A model generated the notes under the pieces. The model had not been told where the DNA came from. It saw only the letters and a list, made by a program, of their open reading frames with translations, and ran no database searches. Positions 1 through 8,155 of a DNA stretch of 64,000 nt are shown in pieces. The stretch's first letter is position 1; every line of letters begins with the position of its first letter. This stretch comes from an uncultured Propionivibrio sp. (GTDB taxonomy: Bacteria; Pseudomonadota; Gammaproteobacteria; Burkholderiales; Rhodocyclaceae), in NCBI GenBank assembly GCA_937923255.1, contig CALAIL010000062.1:26060-90059 (forward strand), in the 5' to 3' direction. The translations under genes and the position numbers were made by a program.

Positions 1-41
1 ATAGCATAGATTATGTGGTCGGCAGAAATGGTAGGGATCAT
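1..41 (-). CDS. 5' end of an unidentified gene running out of the window
   Basis: A minus-strand ATG at 41 is preceded by AGGAG with a six-base spacer. It opens a frame reading MIPTISADHIIYA up to the window edge. Only 13 residues are visible, so the product cannot be named. The gene is divergent from the Nudix regulator that starts at 115, with 73 bp between the two starts. NrtR-type regulators are often divergent from the genes they control, so this may be a target, but that is inference. Confidence 0.45.
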   Translation of the reverse strand, partial: MIPTISADHIIYA

Positions 42-94
42 GGGAGGCTCCTGATGGGAATGGGGAGTTGTAGAATACCACCCCTGTTTTCTCT

Positions 95-118
95 CGCTAT
101 CCCGCTATCCTGCTATGA
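95..118. repeat. Three tandem 8-bp units before the Nudix regulator
   Basis: CGCTATCC, CGCTATCC and TGCTATGA lie head to tail. The last unit contains the start codon of the regulator. The repeat sits between two divergent starts and could affect regulator binding or slipped-strand variation, but nothing else supports a function. Confidence 0.4.
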
Positions 119-779
119 ATCCGGCGGCTGCTTTCCCGCAACGGTACACCACCGTTGATGTGGTGATTTTCACCGTCACCGATGGTCTGCTGCGTATTCT
201 CCTCAGCCGCCACCCGCTCATCCCCAGCGCGCCCACCCCCACTATGCTCTGCCTGCCCGGCGGCTATATCGACATCGGCCGCGACGCCACCTTTGACGAC
301 TGCGCCCTGCGCACACTGCGCGAGAAAACCGGCTTCGCTGCACCCTATCCGGAACCGCTCAGTAGCCGAGGCAGTGCCGACCGCGATCCGTGCGGCTGGG
401 CAATGACGCACGTTTATTTCGCCCTGGTGCCGCCGCCTGGCCGGAGGCCGATGCCGCCTGCGCGCAGCCGCTGTCCCTTGACCACAACAATATTCTACGC
501 ACCGCACTGGCGCGTCTGCACAGCAAAGTGGAATACACTTCGCGGCTCGCCTTCCTACTGGCGGTGCCGTTCCCCCTGCCACAGTTGCAGCGCGTCTATG
601 CACCCCTCCTCGGCTGCTTGCTCGACAAAAGCGCCTTCCGTAAGCGCACCCGGGATGCAGGGCTCCTGGTCGAAGACGGCATAACCAGCGGTGGCTTCGG
701 CCGCAATGCGATGGGCTATCGTCTGGCGCAGCGCGACAGTGCCATCAATTTCCCGCACCTGCTCCGCTCGGAGGAATAA
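115..779 (+). pseudogene. NrtR-like Nudix transcriptional regulator, frameshifted
   Basis: The first frame (from ATG 115) encodes the Nudix fold with a degenerate Nudix box (LPGGYIDIGRDATF, then LRTLREKTGF), as in regulators that bind a nucleotide ligand without hydrolysing it. Near 423-440 the homology moves to another frame (SLDHNNIL, KVEYTSRLAFLL, LDKSAFRKR), which is the C-terminal winged-helix domain of NrtR-type proteins. It ends at TAA 777-779. One base appears to be missing in the GC-rich stretch around GGTGCCGCCGCCTGG. This is either a real inactivating frameshift or a sequencing error. The stop overlaps the start of the SotB-like gene (TAATG), so the two are translationally coupled, and the regulator may once have responded to a sugar or NAD-related ligand. 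Assignment to the family is firm; the ligand is unknown. Confidence 0.8.
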
Positions 780-1978
780 TGCCGCTTGTACCCCATTCCC
801 CCATGCCCCCGCGCCACGCCGCGTACCGCCTCGCCTGGTTGCGTGTGCTGACGCTCGCCGTCGCCGCTTTCGTCTTCAACACCACCGAATTCATTCCCAT
901 CGCGCTGCTCTCCGATATCGGCGCCGGCTTCGGCATGAGCGCAGCGCAAACCGGTGTGATGCTAACAGTATATGCCTGGGTTGTCGCCCTCGCCTCGCTA
1001 CCCGGTATGTTGTTGGAGGCGCAGCAGGAACGGCGTAGCCTGCTGCTCGCGCTCTTTGCCCTCTTCATTGCCAGTCACGCGCTCAGCGCGCTGGCGTGGA
1101 ATTTCACCATACTGCTTATCTCGCGCATCGGCGTGGCGCTGGCGCATGCGGTGTTCTGGGCGATTACCGCCGCGCTGGTGGTGCGCCTCGCCCCGCCGGG
1201 CAGGCAGCAACAGGCCATCGGCTGGCTGTCGATGGGTACGGCGCTGGCAACGGTACTGGGCCTGCCGCTCGGCCGCTTTATCGGGCAACTGTTCGGCTGG
1301 CGCACCACCTTTGCCCTGATTGCCGTCGCTGCCGCTGCCGTGATGCTTGCCGTCTTTCTGCTGCTGCCGCGCCTGCCCAGCCGCAACGCGGGTTCTGTCG
1401 CCAGTCTGCCCCTGCTGGCGCGCCGCCCGCTGCTGCTCGGCCTCTACGCCTTTACCGCCCTCATCATCGCCGCCCATTTCACCGCTTACAGCTACATTGA
1501 GCCGTTTGCCCGCCAGTTCAGCGGCCTGGGCGAAAGCGCGACCACCGCGTTACTCTTGGTCTTTGGTCTCTCCGGCATGGTGGCGAGCGTGCTCTTCGCC
1601 CGCCTGCACGCGCGCATGCCGACGCGCTTCCTCACCTGTGCCGTCGCGCTGCTCTGCGCCTCCCTGCTGTTATTACGCCCGCTGGGGGCGTCGCCATCGG
1701 CGCTGTTCGCGCTGGTCTTTTGCTGGGGCATCGGTATCGCCGCCCTCAGCCTCGCGTTGATGGTGCGCGTGCTGCGCCTCGCGCCAGACGCGACTGATGT
1801 TGCCATTGCCATCTACTCCGGCATTTACAACATCGGTATCGGCGGCGGCGCGCTCATCGGACGGCTGGTGATGCAGCACGGCGAGCTTGCCCTCATCGGC
1901 CTGGGCGGAGCGGTGCTGGCGCTCGTTGGCAGCGCGCTCTTTGCTTGGACGCAGTGGCGTTTCCGCACGACGCGCTGA
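779..1978 (+). CDS. sotB: Sugar efflux transporter SotB (MFS, DHA1 family)
   Basis: A 399-residue inner-membrane protein with the twelve hydrophobic segments of the major facilitator superfamily. It resembles E. coli SotB (YdeA), which exports arabinose and related sugars, along its whole length: LRVLTLAVAAFVFNTTEF near the start, YAWVVALASLP, ISRIGVALAHAVFW, LPLGRFIGQLFGWR, the YSYIEPF segment in the middle, and LAPDATDVAIAIYSGIYN near the end. The start ATG overlaps the stop of the preceding Nudix regulator, so both are read from one transcript. Known family members are proton-driven antiporters; the exact substrate here cannot be read from sequence. Confidence 0.9.
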   Translation: MPLVPHSPMPPRHAAYRLAWLRVLTLAVAAFVFNTTEFIPIALLSDIGAGFGMSAAQTGVMLTVYAWVVALASLPGMLLEAQQERRSLLLALFALFIASHALSALAWNFTILLISRIGVALAHAVFWAITAALVVRLAPPGRQQQAIGWLSMGTALATVLGLPLGRFIGQLFGWRTTFALIAVAAAAVMLAVFLLLPRLPSRNAGSVASLPLLARRPLLLGLYAFTALIIAAHFTAYSYIEPFARQFSGLGESATTALLLVFGLSGMVASVLFARLHARMPTRFLTCAVALLCASLLLLRPLGASPSALFALVFCWGIGIAALSLALMVRVLRLAPDATDVAIAIYSGIYNIGIGGGALIGRLVMQHGELALIGLGGAVLALVGSALFAWTQWRFRTTR

Positions 1979-3447
1979 ATTTTAGGAGCTGAAAAGCTTT
2001 GAACACAAAAAGGCCCTTTTTGCGGTTCAAAACAGATCAAAAAGAACGGCGCCGGCAATGAGCGGCAGCAATACCGCGATACGGCGATTGGCAGCTGCAA
2101 GCGCCGGTTTCTGTCAGGGAACCGCCTTGACTCAACATCCTCGGCCGCCTTACCGCGACGGTAAATAGACTGTCGCACAACTTGCAAAGCAGCATGAATG
2201 CAGCCTAGAAATCATCCATCCGCCGCCATCTCGCCAAAGCAAGCACTCAGGCGAATTCCCAAAATAGCCGGAGCGTATTGGCGCGCCGCGCCGGGTGAAG
2301 CATCACCGTCCGAAGCACAGCCGCCGCGACCAAAGACACGCAACACCACCTGCCCCGCAGCCCGCGTAAAACGGGCATCTTCGGAGAAGCTGCCCGCCAG
2401 CCCAGTGTTTACACGGGTTTCCGGCCTGCCTATCCGCAAGCCCACTATTTACGTGGGATTCCGGTGTGCCTATGCGCAAACACAGTATTTACGGGCATTC
2501 CAGATTTGTCTATCTGCTAGCCCAATGTTTACGGGCACTTCCGGCCGGTCTGCCCGCAAATGCCCGATCGACAAGGGCTACAGAAGCGACCGGGCTGAAA
2601 TGCCCAAAAGACGCGGGGTCCAGGCCGACGAGTCATTGCGCTCCGCTGCGGCCGTCGGGCTTATGCCTGACCCAGACAGCCGGCGGCCTGCCCTGCACTC
2701 CGCGTAAAACGGGCGTTTCCGGAGGAGCTACCCGCCAGTCTAGTGTTTACGCGGGTTCCCAGCCTGCCTGTCTTCAATCCCCCTATTTACGTGGGTTTCC
2801 GGCCGGCCTGCCGGCAAATGCCCAAATTTGGCGATATGAAAAGGTCTTTGCAGTGCCATCACAGACTGAAAAATGGGAATAAGGTATGGCCTATAAAGGG
2901 TTATTTCGCTAAAGAATGAGGCCCTGAGCATGAGTTTTGTCCATTATCGCCAGGCGTCTCGGGGAAAGCATGAAGTTTGTTCATGACTCCGGATTTTTTG
3001 TGGATGACAATTGTTGGGCGCCGAGCGCGCCGTATTCAGGATGCCAGTCTCGGAAAACCAAAAAGCGCAACGGCTGCGGCGGGCGCCGCCTCAGGCTGTT
3101 TGCGGGTCTGGCGTCATTTTTCGTGCGCTGTAGCGCGGCGATTTGTCTGCGCATTCACGCAACACTTGTTCAGGGCATTGTTCGTACCATCATGTCACAC
3201 CGGCCGTTCGGCGCCCGTTCAACATCACTTTATGGCGGCTTTCGGAATAACGCTGAAACGGCGGCGCGGCGCATTGCAGACAGTACACAACCATGTACCT
3301 GGCATGCCAACATCGCCGGAGTATTTTCTGAAATTTGATTTCCGAGCCTGTCCGGAATTTGCGCCGGTGTTCAGACAAGCCGTCAGGCGCCTGCTGCCCG
3401 CCCTGCGGCGTTCTTGAACCTTTTCTTCAAGTCGCGAATAGCGCTGT
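1979..3447. other. Non-coding gap where glmM would be expected after folP
   Basis: About 1.5 kb without a convincing gene; open frames here have no ribosome-binding site or recognisable motif. It holds an A/T-stem element near 1991-2050 (similar to one near 55.9 kb) and a hairpin-repeat cluster at 2335-2830. In many proteobacteria folP is followed by glmM, but no glmM sequence is visible, which suggests a rearrangement ended the conserved gene order here. The part from 2840 to 3447 shows nothing I can name. Confidence 0.7.
2335..2830. repeat. Hairpin-repeat cluster A
   Basis: About ten degenerate copies of a unit in which a CCCG or CCC arm, a short spacer with TATTTACG or TGTTTACG, and a CGGG arm are followed by TTTCCGG and a CTGCC block. 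Examples read AGCCCACTATTTACGTGGG and AGCCCAGTGTTTACACGGG. Unit length is about 40-46 bp. The right-hand end of the window (63.35-63.8 kb) carries the closest relatives, including the same CCCGCGTAAAACGGG lead-in. Function unknown. Confidence 0.75.
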
Positions 3448-4269
3448 TTACATTCCTTCCAGCGCCTGCCAAACAGCCAGCGCATCTCGCGTTTCGGCCA
3501 CGTCATGAACACGCAGGATGCGTGCACCGTGTTGTGCTGCCAGTAACGCAGCGGCAATGCTGGCGGGCATGCGTTGCCCCACTTCGCGGCCGGTCATCGT
3601 TCCCAGCATTGATTTGCGCGACAGTCCGGCCAGCAAGGGTAGACCATCCACACTGAGTTCAGGCTGGCGGCGCAACAGCTCAAGATTATGCGCAAGCGTC
3701 TTGCCGAAGCCAAAACCCGGGTCAAGCACCAAGCGATCGTCGGCAATACCGGCCGCGCGCGCCGCAATAACGCGCTCTTCCAAAAACGCGCGCACCTCAC
3801 CGACGACATCGCCGTAGACAGGCGCCTGCTGCATGGTCAGCGGTTCCCCCTGCATGTGCATCAGGCACACGGCGCAATCGCTGGCGGCGACGGCTTCCAG
3901 CGCACCGGGCATACGCAAGGCGTAAATATCGTTGATCATCGAGGCACCGGAGGCCAAAGCCGCGCGCATCACATCCGGTTTGTAGGTATCGACCGAAATC
4001 GGCACGCCGCAGTCGGCCAAGGCGTCCAGCACCGGCAGCAGGCGCGCCAGCTCGTCCGCGAGCGACACGGGCTGACAGCCCGGCCGCGATGATTCGGCGC
4101 CAATATCGAGCATGTCGGCGCCCGCCGTGATTTGCCGCCGGGCATGTTCGACGGCGCGTGCCGTATCGTTTGCCACGCCATCCCCGGAAAATGAATCCGG
4201 CGTCAGATTGACAATCCCCATGATCAGCGGGCGATTGAGTGAAAAAGAAAACCTGCCGCAACGCAACAT
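3448..4269 (-). CDS. folP: Dihydropteroate synthase
   Basis: Condenses para-aminobenzoate with dihydropterin pyrophosphate to make dihydropteroate, the sulfonamide-sensitive step of folate synthesis in the cytoplasm. Both family signatures are present: IMGIVNLTPDSFSGDG near the start and MLDIGAESSRPG about 40 residues later. LVLDPGFGFGKT and LAGLSRKSML follow downstream. With ATG 4269 the protein has 273 residues, normal for the family. I prefer this start over ATG 4281 because GAGG lies six bases before it. It lies downstream of ftsH, as in many proteobacteria, but a terminator-like hairpin separates the two. The usual next gene, glmM, is absent. Confidence 0.96.
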   Translation of the reverse strand: MLRCGRFSFSLNRPLIMGIVNLTPDSFSGDGVANDTARAVEHARRQITAGADMLDIGAESSRPGCQPVSLADELARLLPVLDALADCGVPISVDTYKPDVMRAALASGASMINDIYALRMPGALEAVAASDCAVCLMHMQGEPLTMQQAPVYGDVVGEVRAFLEERVIAARAAGIADDRLVLDPGFGFGKTLAHNLELLRRQPELSVDGLPLLAGLSRKSMLGTMTGREVGQRMPASIAAALLAAQHGARILRVHDVAETRDALAVWQALEGM

Positions 4270-4283
4270 GCCAAACCTCATTC

Positions 4284-4315
4284 AAAAAAGAAAACGGGAA
4301 AGCTACCTTTCCCGT
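4284..4315 (-). terminator. Intrinsic terminator after ftsH
   Basis: Read on the minus strand, a perfect nine-base stem (ACGGGAAAG with CTTTCCCGT, loop of four) is followed by TTTTCTTTTTT. It lies about 130 bases after the ftsH stop and just before folP, so folP may depend on read-through or on its own promoter. Confidence 0.8.
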
Positions 4316-4446
4316 GATGTATTTCAAGCATTCCGAATTTTCAGACTGATCGCGATTCTGCCCATGCCGCTTTTCGATGACACCCATCAGAACGATCACC
4401 ATATAAGAAAGGGCAAGAACGTCCTGCGCGCCGGATATTCTCAGTC

Positions 4447-6330
4447 TCAGGCGGTGGCTTCCGTCGTAGGTGCGGCGTCGGGCGGCGGTGCTTTGGGCGA
4501 CTCGGTGTTGGTATTTGTCTGCGATGGCTTGGGCGGGCGCGGCGTCCGTCCGGCCATGATGTCCTCGATCTGCTCGACGTCGATGGTTTCCCAGTCGAGC
4601 AGAGCCTGTGTCATCGCCTCGACTTTATCCCGATGCTCTTCCAGCAAATTCACGGCGCGACCGTACTGCTCATCGACAATGCGGCGGATTTCGGCATCGA
4701 CTTTCTGCATCGTCGCTTCCGAAACATTTTTGTGCTGCGTCACCGACCGGCCGAGGAATACCTCGTTTTCGTTCTCACCGTATACCATGACGCCCAGATC
4801 GGACATGCCATAGCGCGTCACCATGTCGCGCGCCATCTGCGTTGCACGCTCGAAGTCATTGGAAGCGCCGGTCGAAATATCATCGGCAAAAATTTCCTCG
4901 GCCGCACGACCGCCGAACAGCATACAAATCTGCGCCAGCATCTGCTCGCGATAAAGGCTGAAGCGGTCGTGCTCGGGCAGCGACCAGGTTACGCCCAGCG
5001 CGCGGCCGCGCGGGATCACCGTGACTTTGTGCACCGGATCGCACCCCGGCAACAGCGAACCGATAATGGCATGACCGGATTCATGATAGGCGGTTTTCTT
5101 TTTGTCTTCGGGCGTAATGATCATCGACTTACGTTCGGCGCCCATGAAGATCTTGTCCTTGGCTTTTTCAAAATCCTCCATATCGACAAGGCGCTTGTTG
5201 CCGCGCGCGGCGAACAGCGCTGCCTCGTTGACCAGATTGGCCAGATCCGCGCCCGACATACCCGGTGTGCCGCGCGCCAGAATATCGGCCCTGACATCCG
5301 GCGCCAGCGGCACTTTGCGCATATGCACATTAAGAATCTGCTCGCGGCCGCGAATATCCGGCAGCGGCACGACGACCTGGCGGTCGAAGCGTCCGGGCCG
5401 CATCAAGGCCGGATCGAGTACATCCGGACGGTTCGTGGCAGCAATGACGATGATGCCGGTCTGCCCCTCAAAGCCGTCCATCTCGACGAGCATCTGGTTC
5501 AGCGTCTGTTCACGCTCATCATTACCGCCGCCCAGTCCCGCACCGCGATGGCGGCCGACGGCATCCAGTTCGTCAATGAAGATAATGCATGGCGCGTGCT
5601 TTTTGGCGTTCTCGAACATATCGCGTACACGCGCGGCGCCAACGCCGACGAACATTTCGACGAAATCGGAACCGGAAATTGAGAAAAACGGGACTTTCGC
5701 CTCACCGGCAATTGCCTTGGCCAGCAGCGTCTTGCCCGTCCCCGGGCTACCGACAAGCAGCACGCCTTTGGGGATGCGGCCGCCGAGCTTCTGGAACTTG
5801 GACGGATCGCGCAGAAAATCGACCAGCTCCGAGACTTCTTCCTTGGCTTCATCACACCCGGCGACATCGGCAAAGGTCACGCTATTGTTTGAGCCGTCGA
5901 GCAGGCGCGCCTTGCTTTTACCGAAGGAGAAGGCGCCGCCCTTGCCGCCGCCCTGCATCTGGCGCATGAAGAACACCCAAACACCAATCAAAAGCAGCAT
6001 GGGGAACCAGCTGACAAACACGCTCACCAGGAAGGATTGCTCTTCCTCCGGCCGCGCCTCAACCTTGACGCCGTTCTTGAGCATGTCCGACACCATCCAC
6101 AAATCCGCCGGCGCATAGGAAGTCACCTTGCGGCCGTCGTTTAGCGTCCCCTTGAGGGTGCGTCCTTCAATGACGACCTTGCTGACGTTGCCATTGGCAA
6201 CCTCGCCCATGAATTGCGAATATTCCATCGACGGCTGCGGCGTCTGGCGCGTATTGAACTGATTGAACACCGTCATCAGCACAACGCCGATCACCAGCCA
6301 GACCGCCATATTCTTGAACATGTTATTCAA
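4447..6330 (-). CDS. ftsH: ATP-dependent zinc metalloprotease FtsH
   Basis: A membrane-anchored AAA+ protease that degrades misfolded membrane proteins and short-lived regulators. The 627 residues show an N-terminal membrane segment, a periplasmic part, a second segment ([16 protein letters not shown]), Walker A GSPGTGKT, Walker [12 protein letters not shown], the second-region-of-homology arginines ([20 protein letters not shown]) and the zinc site HESGH. The tail is acidic and proline-rich. Translation probably begins at TTG 6330, since GAGG is well placed before it; an in-frame ATG lies nine bases later. It follows rlmE on the same strand with a 99-bp gap, as in E. coli. Confidence 0.98.
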   Translation of the reverse strand: MNNMFKNMAVWLVIGVVLMTVFNQFNTRQTPQPSMEYSQFMGEVANGNVSKVVIEGRTLKGTLNDGRKVTSYAPADLWMVSDMLKNGVKVEARPEEEQSFLVSVFVSWFPMLLLIGVWVFFMRQMQGGGKGGAFSFGKSKARLLDGSNNSVTFADVAGCDEAKEEVSELVDFLRDPSKFQKLGGRIPKGVLLVGSPGTGKTLLAKAIAGEAKVPFFSISGSDFVEMFVGVGAARVRDMFENAKKHAPCIIFIDELDAVGRHRGAGLGGGNDEREQTLNQMLVEMDGFEGQTGIIVIAATNRPDVLDPALMRPGRFDRQVVVPLPDIRGREQILNVHMRKVPLAPDVRADILARGTPGMSGADLANLVNEAALFAARGNKRLVDMEDFEKAKDKIFMGAERKSMIITPEDKKKTAYHESGHAIIGSLLPGCDPVHKVTVIPRGRALGVTWSLPEHDRFSLYREQMLAQICMLFGGRAAEEIFADDISTGASNDFERATQMARDMVTRYGMSDLGVMVYGENENEVFLGRSVTQHKNVSEATMQKVDAEIRRIVDEQYGRAVNLLEEHRDKVEAMTQALLDWETIDVEQIEDIMAGRTPRPPKPSQTNTNTESPKAPPPDAAPTTEATA

Positions 6331-6429
6331 AGCGTAACCTCATGCGTATCACTTCCATCGAACGGGAAGCAGTATGTTGGATTGTATAACGTCCTTGCCT
6401 TTTTGACAGATCTGGCATTCGCTTTCGTT

Positions 6430-7074
6430 TCAACCGTTTTCAAGCCGTTTTTCCTCCGTCTTCAGCCCCTTCCCGAGCAGGTACACTTCGGCGCTCCGAT
6501 CGCGTGAGGCTTCCGGTTTGCGCGTCATTACGCTGCGGAAGTGCTCACGCATGGCACGCACAAAATCCTCGTAACCGTAGCCCTGAAACACTTTGATCAG
6601 AAACGAGCCATCCATTTTCAGCCAGCAGCGGGCAAAATCCAGCGCCATTTCGGCCAAATCCATCATGCGCGCCTGGTCGGCGACGGCAATACCTGAAATA
6701 TTGGGTGCCATGTCGGAAAGAACAAGCCCTGCTCGTTCGCCGGCAAGCAAAGTTTCAAGCCGCGCCAGCGTTTCGGCATCGCCAAAGTCACCGCGAATGA
6801 AATCAACGCCGGTTAGCGGCGCCATCTCCAGCAGATCGAGCGCGACGATACGCCCGTTCCCCCGCAGGCGCTGGACCGCAAGCTGCGACCAACCGCCGGG
6901 CGCTGCGCCAAGATCGACGATAGTTTCACCCGGGCGGATCAAATGATCGCGGTCATCAATCTCCATCAGCTTGAACACGGCACGAGAACGCCAACCTTCC
7001 GCCTTGGCGCGCTGCACGAAAACGTCAGTGACGTGTTCATGCATCCATGCCTTGCCGCTTTTCGTCCGCTTCAT
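6430..7074 (-). CDS. rlmE: 23S rRNA 2'-O-ribose methyltransferase RlmE
   Basis: Methylates the 2'-OH of U2552 in the A loop of 23S rRNA using SAM (RrmJ/FtsJ family). The 214-residue length fits. Visible are RSRAVFKLMEID, the SAM-binding motif VDLGAAPGGWSQ, LSDMAPNISG, and SFLIKVFQGYG with the catalytic lysine; K-D-K-E residues are in the expected order. It is transcribed with ftsH. The divergent yhbY starts 108 bp upstream, so the two share a promoter region; both act on ribosomes. Confidence 0.97.
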   Translation of the reverse strand: MKRTKSGKAWMHEHVTDVFVQRAKAEGWRSRAVFKLMEIDDRDHLIRPGETIVDLGAAPGGWSQLAVQRLRGNGRIVALDLLEMAPLTGVDFIRGDFGDAETLARLETLLAGERAGLVLSDMAPNISGIAVADQARMMDLAEMALDFARCWLKMDGSFLIKVFQGYGYEDFVRAMREHFRSVMTRKPEASRDRSAEVYLLGKGLKTEEKRLENG

Positions 7075-7182
7075 CGTACAAACCCGTTAGAATCCATTTT
7101 TCAGCGTTTCACGTTTCACTTTTTTCACGTCTCCCGACGTTTTCATCCCACCCAGCAACACCACGCAAACACCCGACACCGA

Positions 7183-7545
7183 ATGCCCACACTCGAAATC
7201 AATGCGGAACAACGCCGCGCGCTACGCGCCCGCGCCCACGGACTGGCGCCCGTCGTCGCCATCAGCCAGAACGGTTTATCCGAGGCCGTTCTGCGGGAAA
7301 TTGCCCGCAGCCTCGACAGCCACGAACTGATCAAAATCCGCGTATTCAACGATAACCGCGCAGAACGCGACGCCTATTTGGCGGCGATCTGCGCACAGCT
7401 CAATGCCGCGCCGGTACAGCACATCGGCAAACTGCTCGTCGTTTGGCGGCCTGCGCCAGATGACGAAAAGAATCCCATATCGGCGCAACGGCGTTCCACG
7501 CGCCGCCGCAGTGCCCCTCGCAAAACAAAGCGCAGCTATCAATGA
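7183..7545 (+). CDS. yhbY: RNA-binding protein YhbY (CRM domain)
   Basis: A 120-residue CRM-domain protein; E. coli YhbY associates with pre-50S ribosomal particles. It begins LEINAEQRRALRARAHGL and contains the family hallmark VVAISQNGLSEAVLREI (usually G-x-x-G) and HELIKIRV. The tail is unusually long and basic (RRSTRRRSAPRKTKRS), likely for RNA contact. I chose ATG 7183; the open frame extends further upstream but without homology. It is divergent from rlmE and convergent with greA. Confidence 0.93.
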   Translation: MPTLEINAEQRRALRARAHGLAPVVAISQNGLSEAVLREIARSLDSHELIKIRVFNDNRAERDAYLAAICAQLNAAPVQHIGKLLVVWRPAPDDEKNPISAQRRSTRRRSAPRKTKRSYQ

Positions 7546-7579
7546 GGGGGCAACGACTACCGCGTCGTGCCTGAACCTC

Positions 7580-7595
7580 GGTATTTCGCAATACC
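7580..7595. terminator. Possible bidirectional hairpin between yhbY and greA
   Basis: GGTATT and AATACC form a six-base stem around TCGC between two convergent genes. There is no long T-run, so termination is only suggested. Confidence 0.3.
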
Positions 7596-7612
7596 TGTTC
7601 TTGCCAGGCAGA

Positions 7613-8089
7613 CTACTCGTAACGAACGTCCAGCAATTCGTATTCGCGTAAGCCGCCCGGCGCCTGCACCTGGGCAATATCGCCGACGAATTTGCCGATC
7701 AATGCGCGGGCGATCGGCGAGTTGATCGAAATCTTGCCGGCCTTGATGTCCGCCTCATCCTCGCCCACGATCTGATAGGTCGCCTGCTCGCCGGAATCCT
7801 GATCCTCAACATCGACCGTCGCCCCGAAAACACAGCGACCCTCAGCATCCAGCAAGGCCGGATCGATGATCTGCGCGCGCGCCAGTTTGGACTCGATTTC
7901 CGCAATCCGCCCTTCGATGAACCCCTGACGTTCCTTGGCGGCATCGTACTCGGCATTTTCGGACAGATCGCCGTACGAACGCGCCTCGGCAATTGCCGCA
8001 ATCACATTCGGCCGATCAACGGTCTTAAGCCGATGCAGTTCGACCCGAAGCTGCTCGGCACCGCGCAAGGTCAATGGAGTTTTACTCAT
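7613..8089 (-). CDS. greA: Transcription elongation factor GreA
   Basis: Rescues arrested RNA polymerase by stimulating cleavage of backtracked RNA through the secondary channel. The 158 residues contain the N-terminal coiled coil with the acidic tip ([18 protein letters not shown]) and the C-terminal FKBP-like domain ([26 protein letters not shown]). ATG 8089 gives the standard [10 protein letters not shown] start. It lies 66 bp downstream of carB on the same strand, with a hairpin between, matching the carB-greA order seen in many Beta- and Gammaproteobacteria. Confidence 0.97.
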   Translation of the reverse strand: MSKTPLTLRGAEQLRVELHRLKTVDRPNVIAAIAEARSYGDLSENAEYDAAKERQGFIEGRIAEIESKLARAQIIDPALLDAEGRCVFGATVDVEDQDSGEQATYQIVGEDEADIKAGKISINSPIARALIGKFVGDIAQVQAPGGLREYELLDVRYE

Positions 8090-8101
8090 AGATCTTTCAT
8101 C

Positions 8102-8141
8102 CAAAAAGCAAACTGCCGGTCCGCGCACGGCGGAAACCGGC
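8102..8141 (-). terminator. Hairpin between carB and greA
   Basis: On the minus strand GCCGGT pairs with ACCGGC around an inner GC-rich arm, followed by AGTTTGCTTTTTGG. It looks like a partial terminator or attenuator after carB, which would set greA expression apart from the pyrimidine genes. Confidence 0.45.
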
Positions 8142-8155
8142 AGCCGGGCTGTTAA

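Noticed and set aside
2198..2707. 169-codon frame in repeat cluster A
   Set aside because: It is built from the repeat units, which happen to stay open; no start signal.
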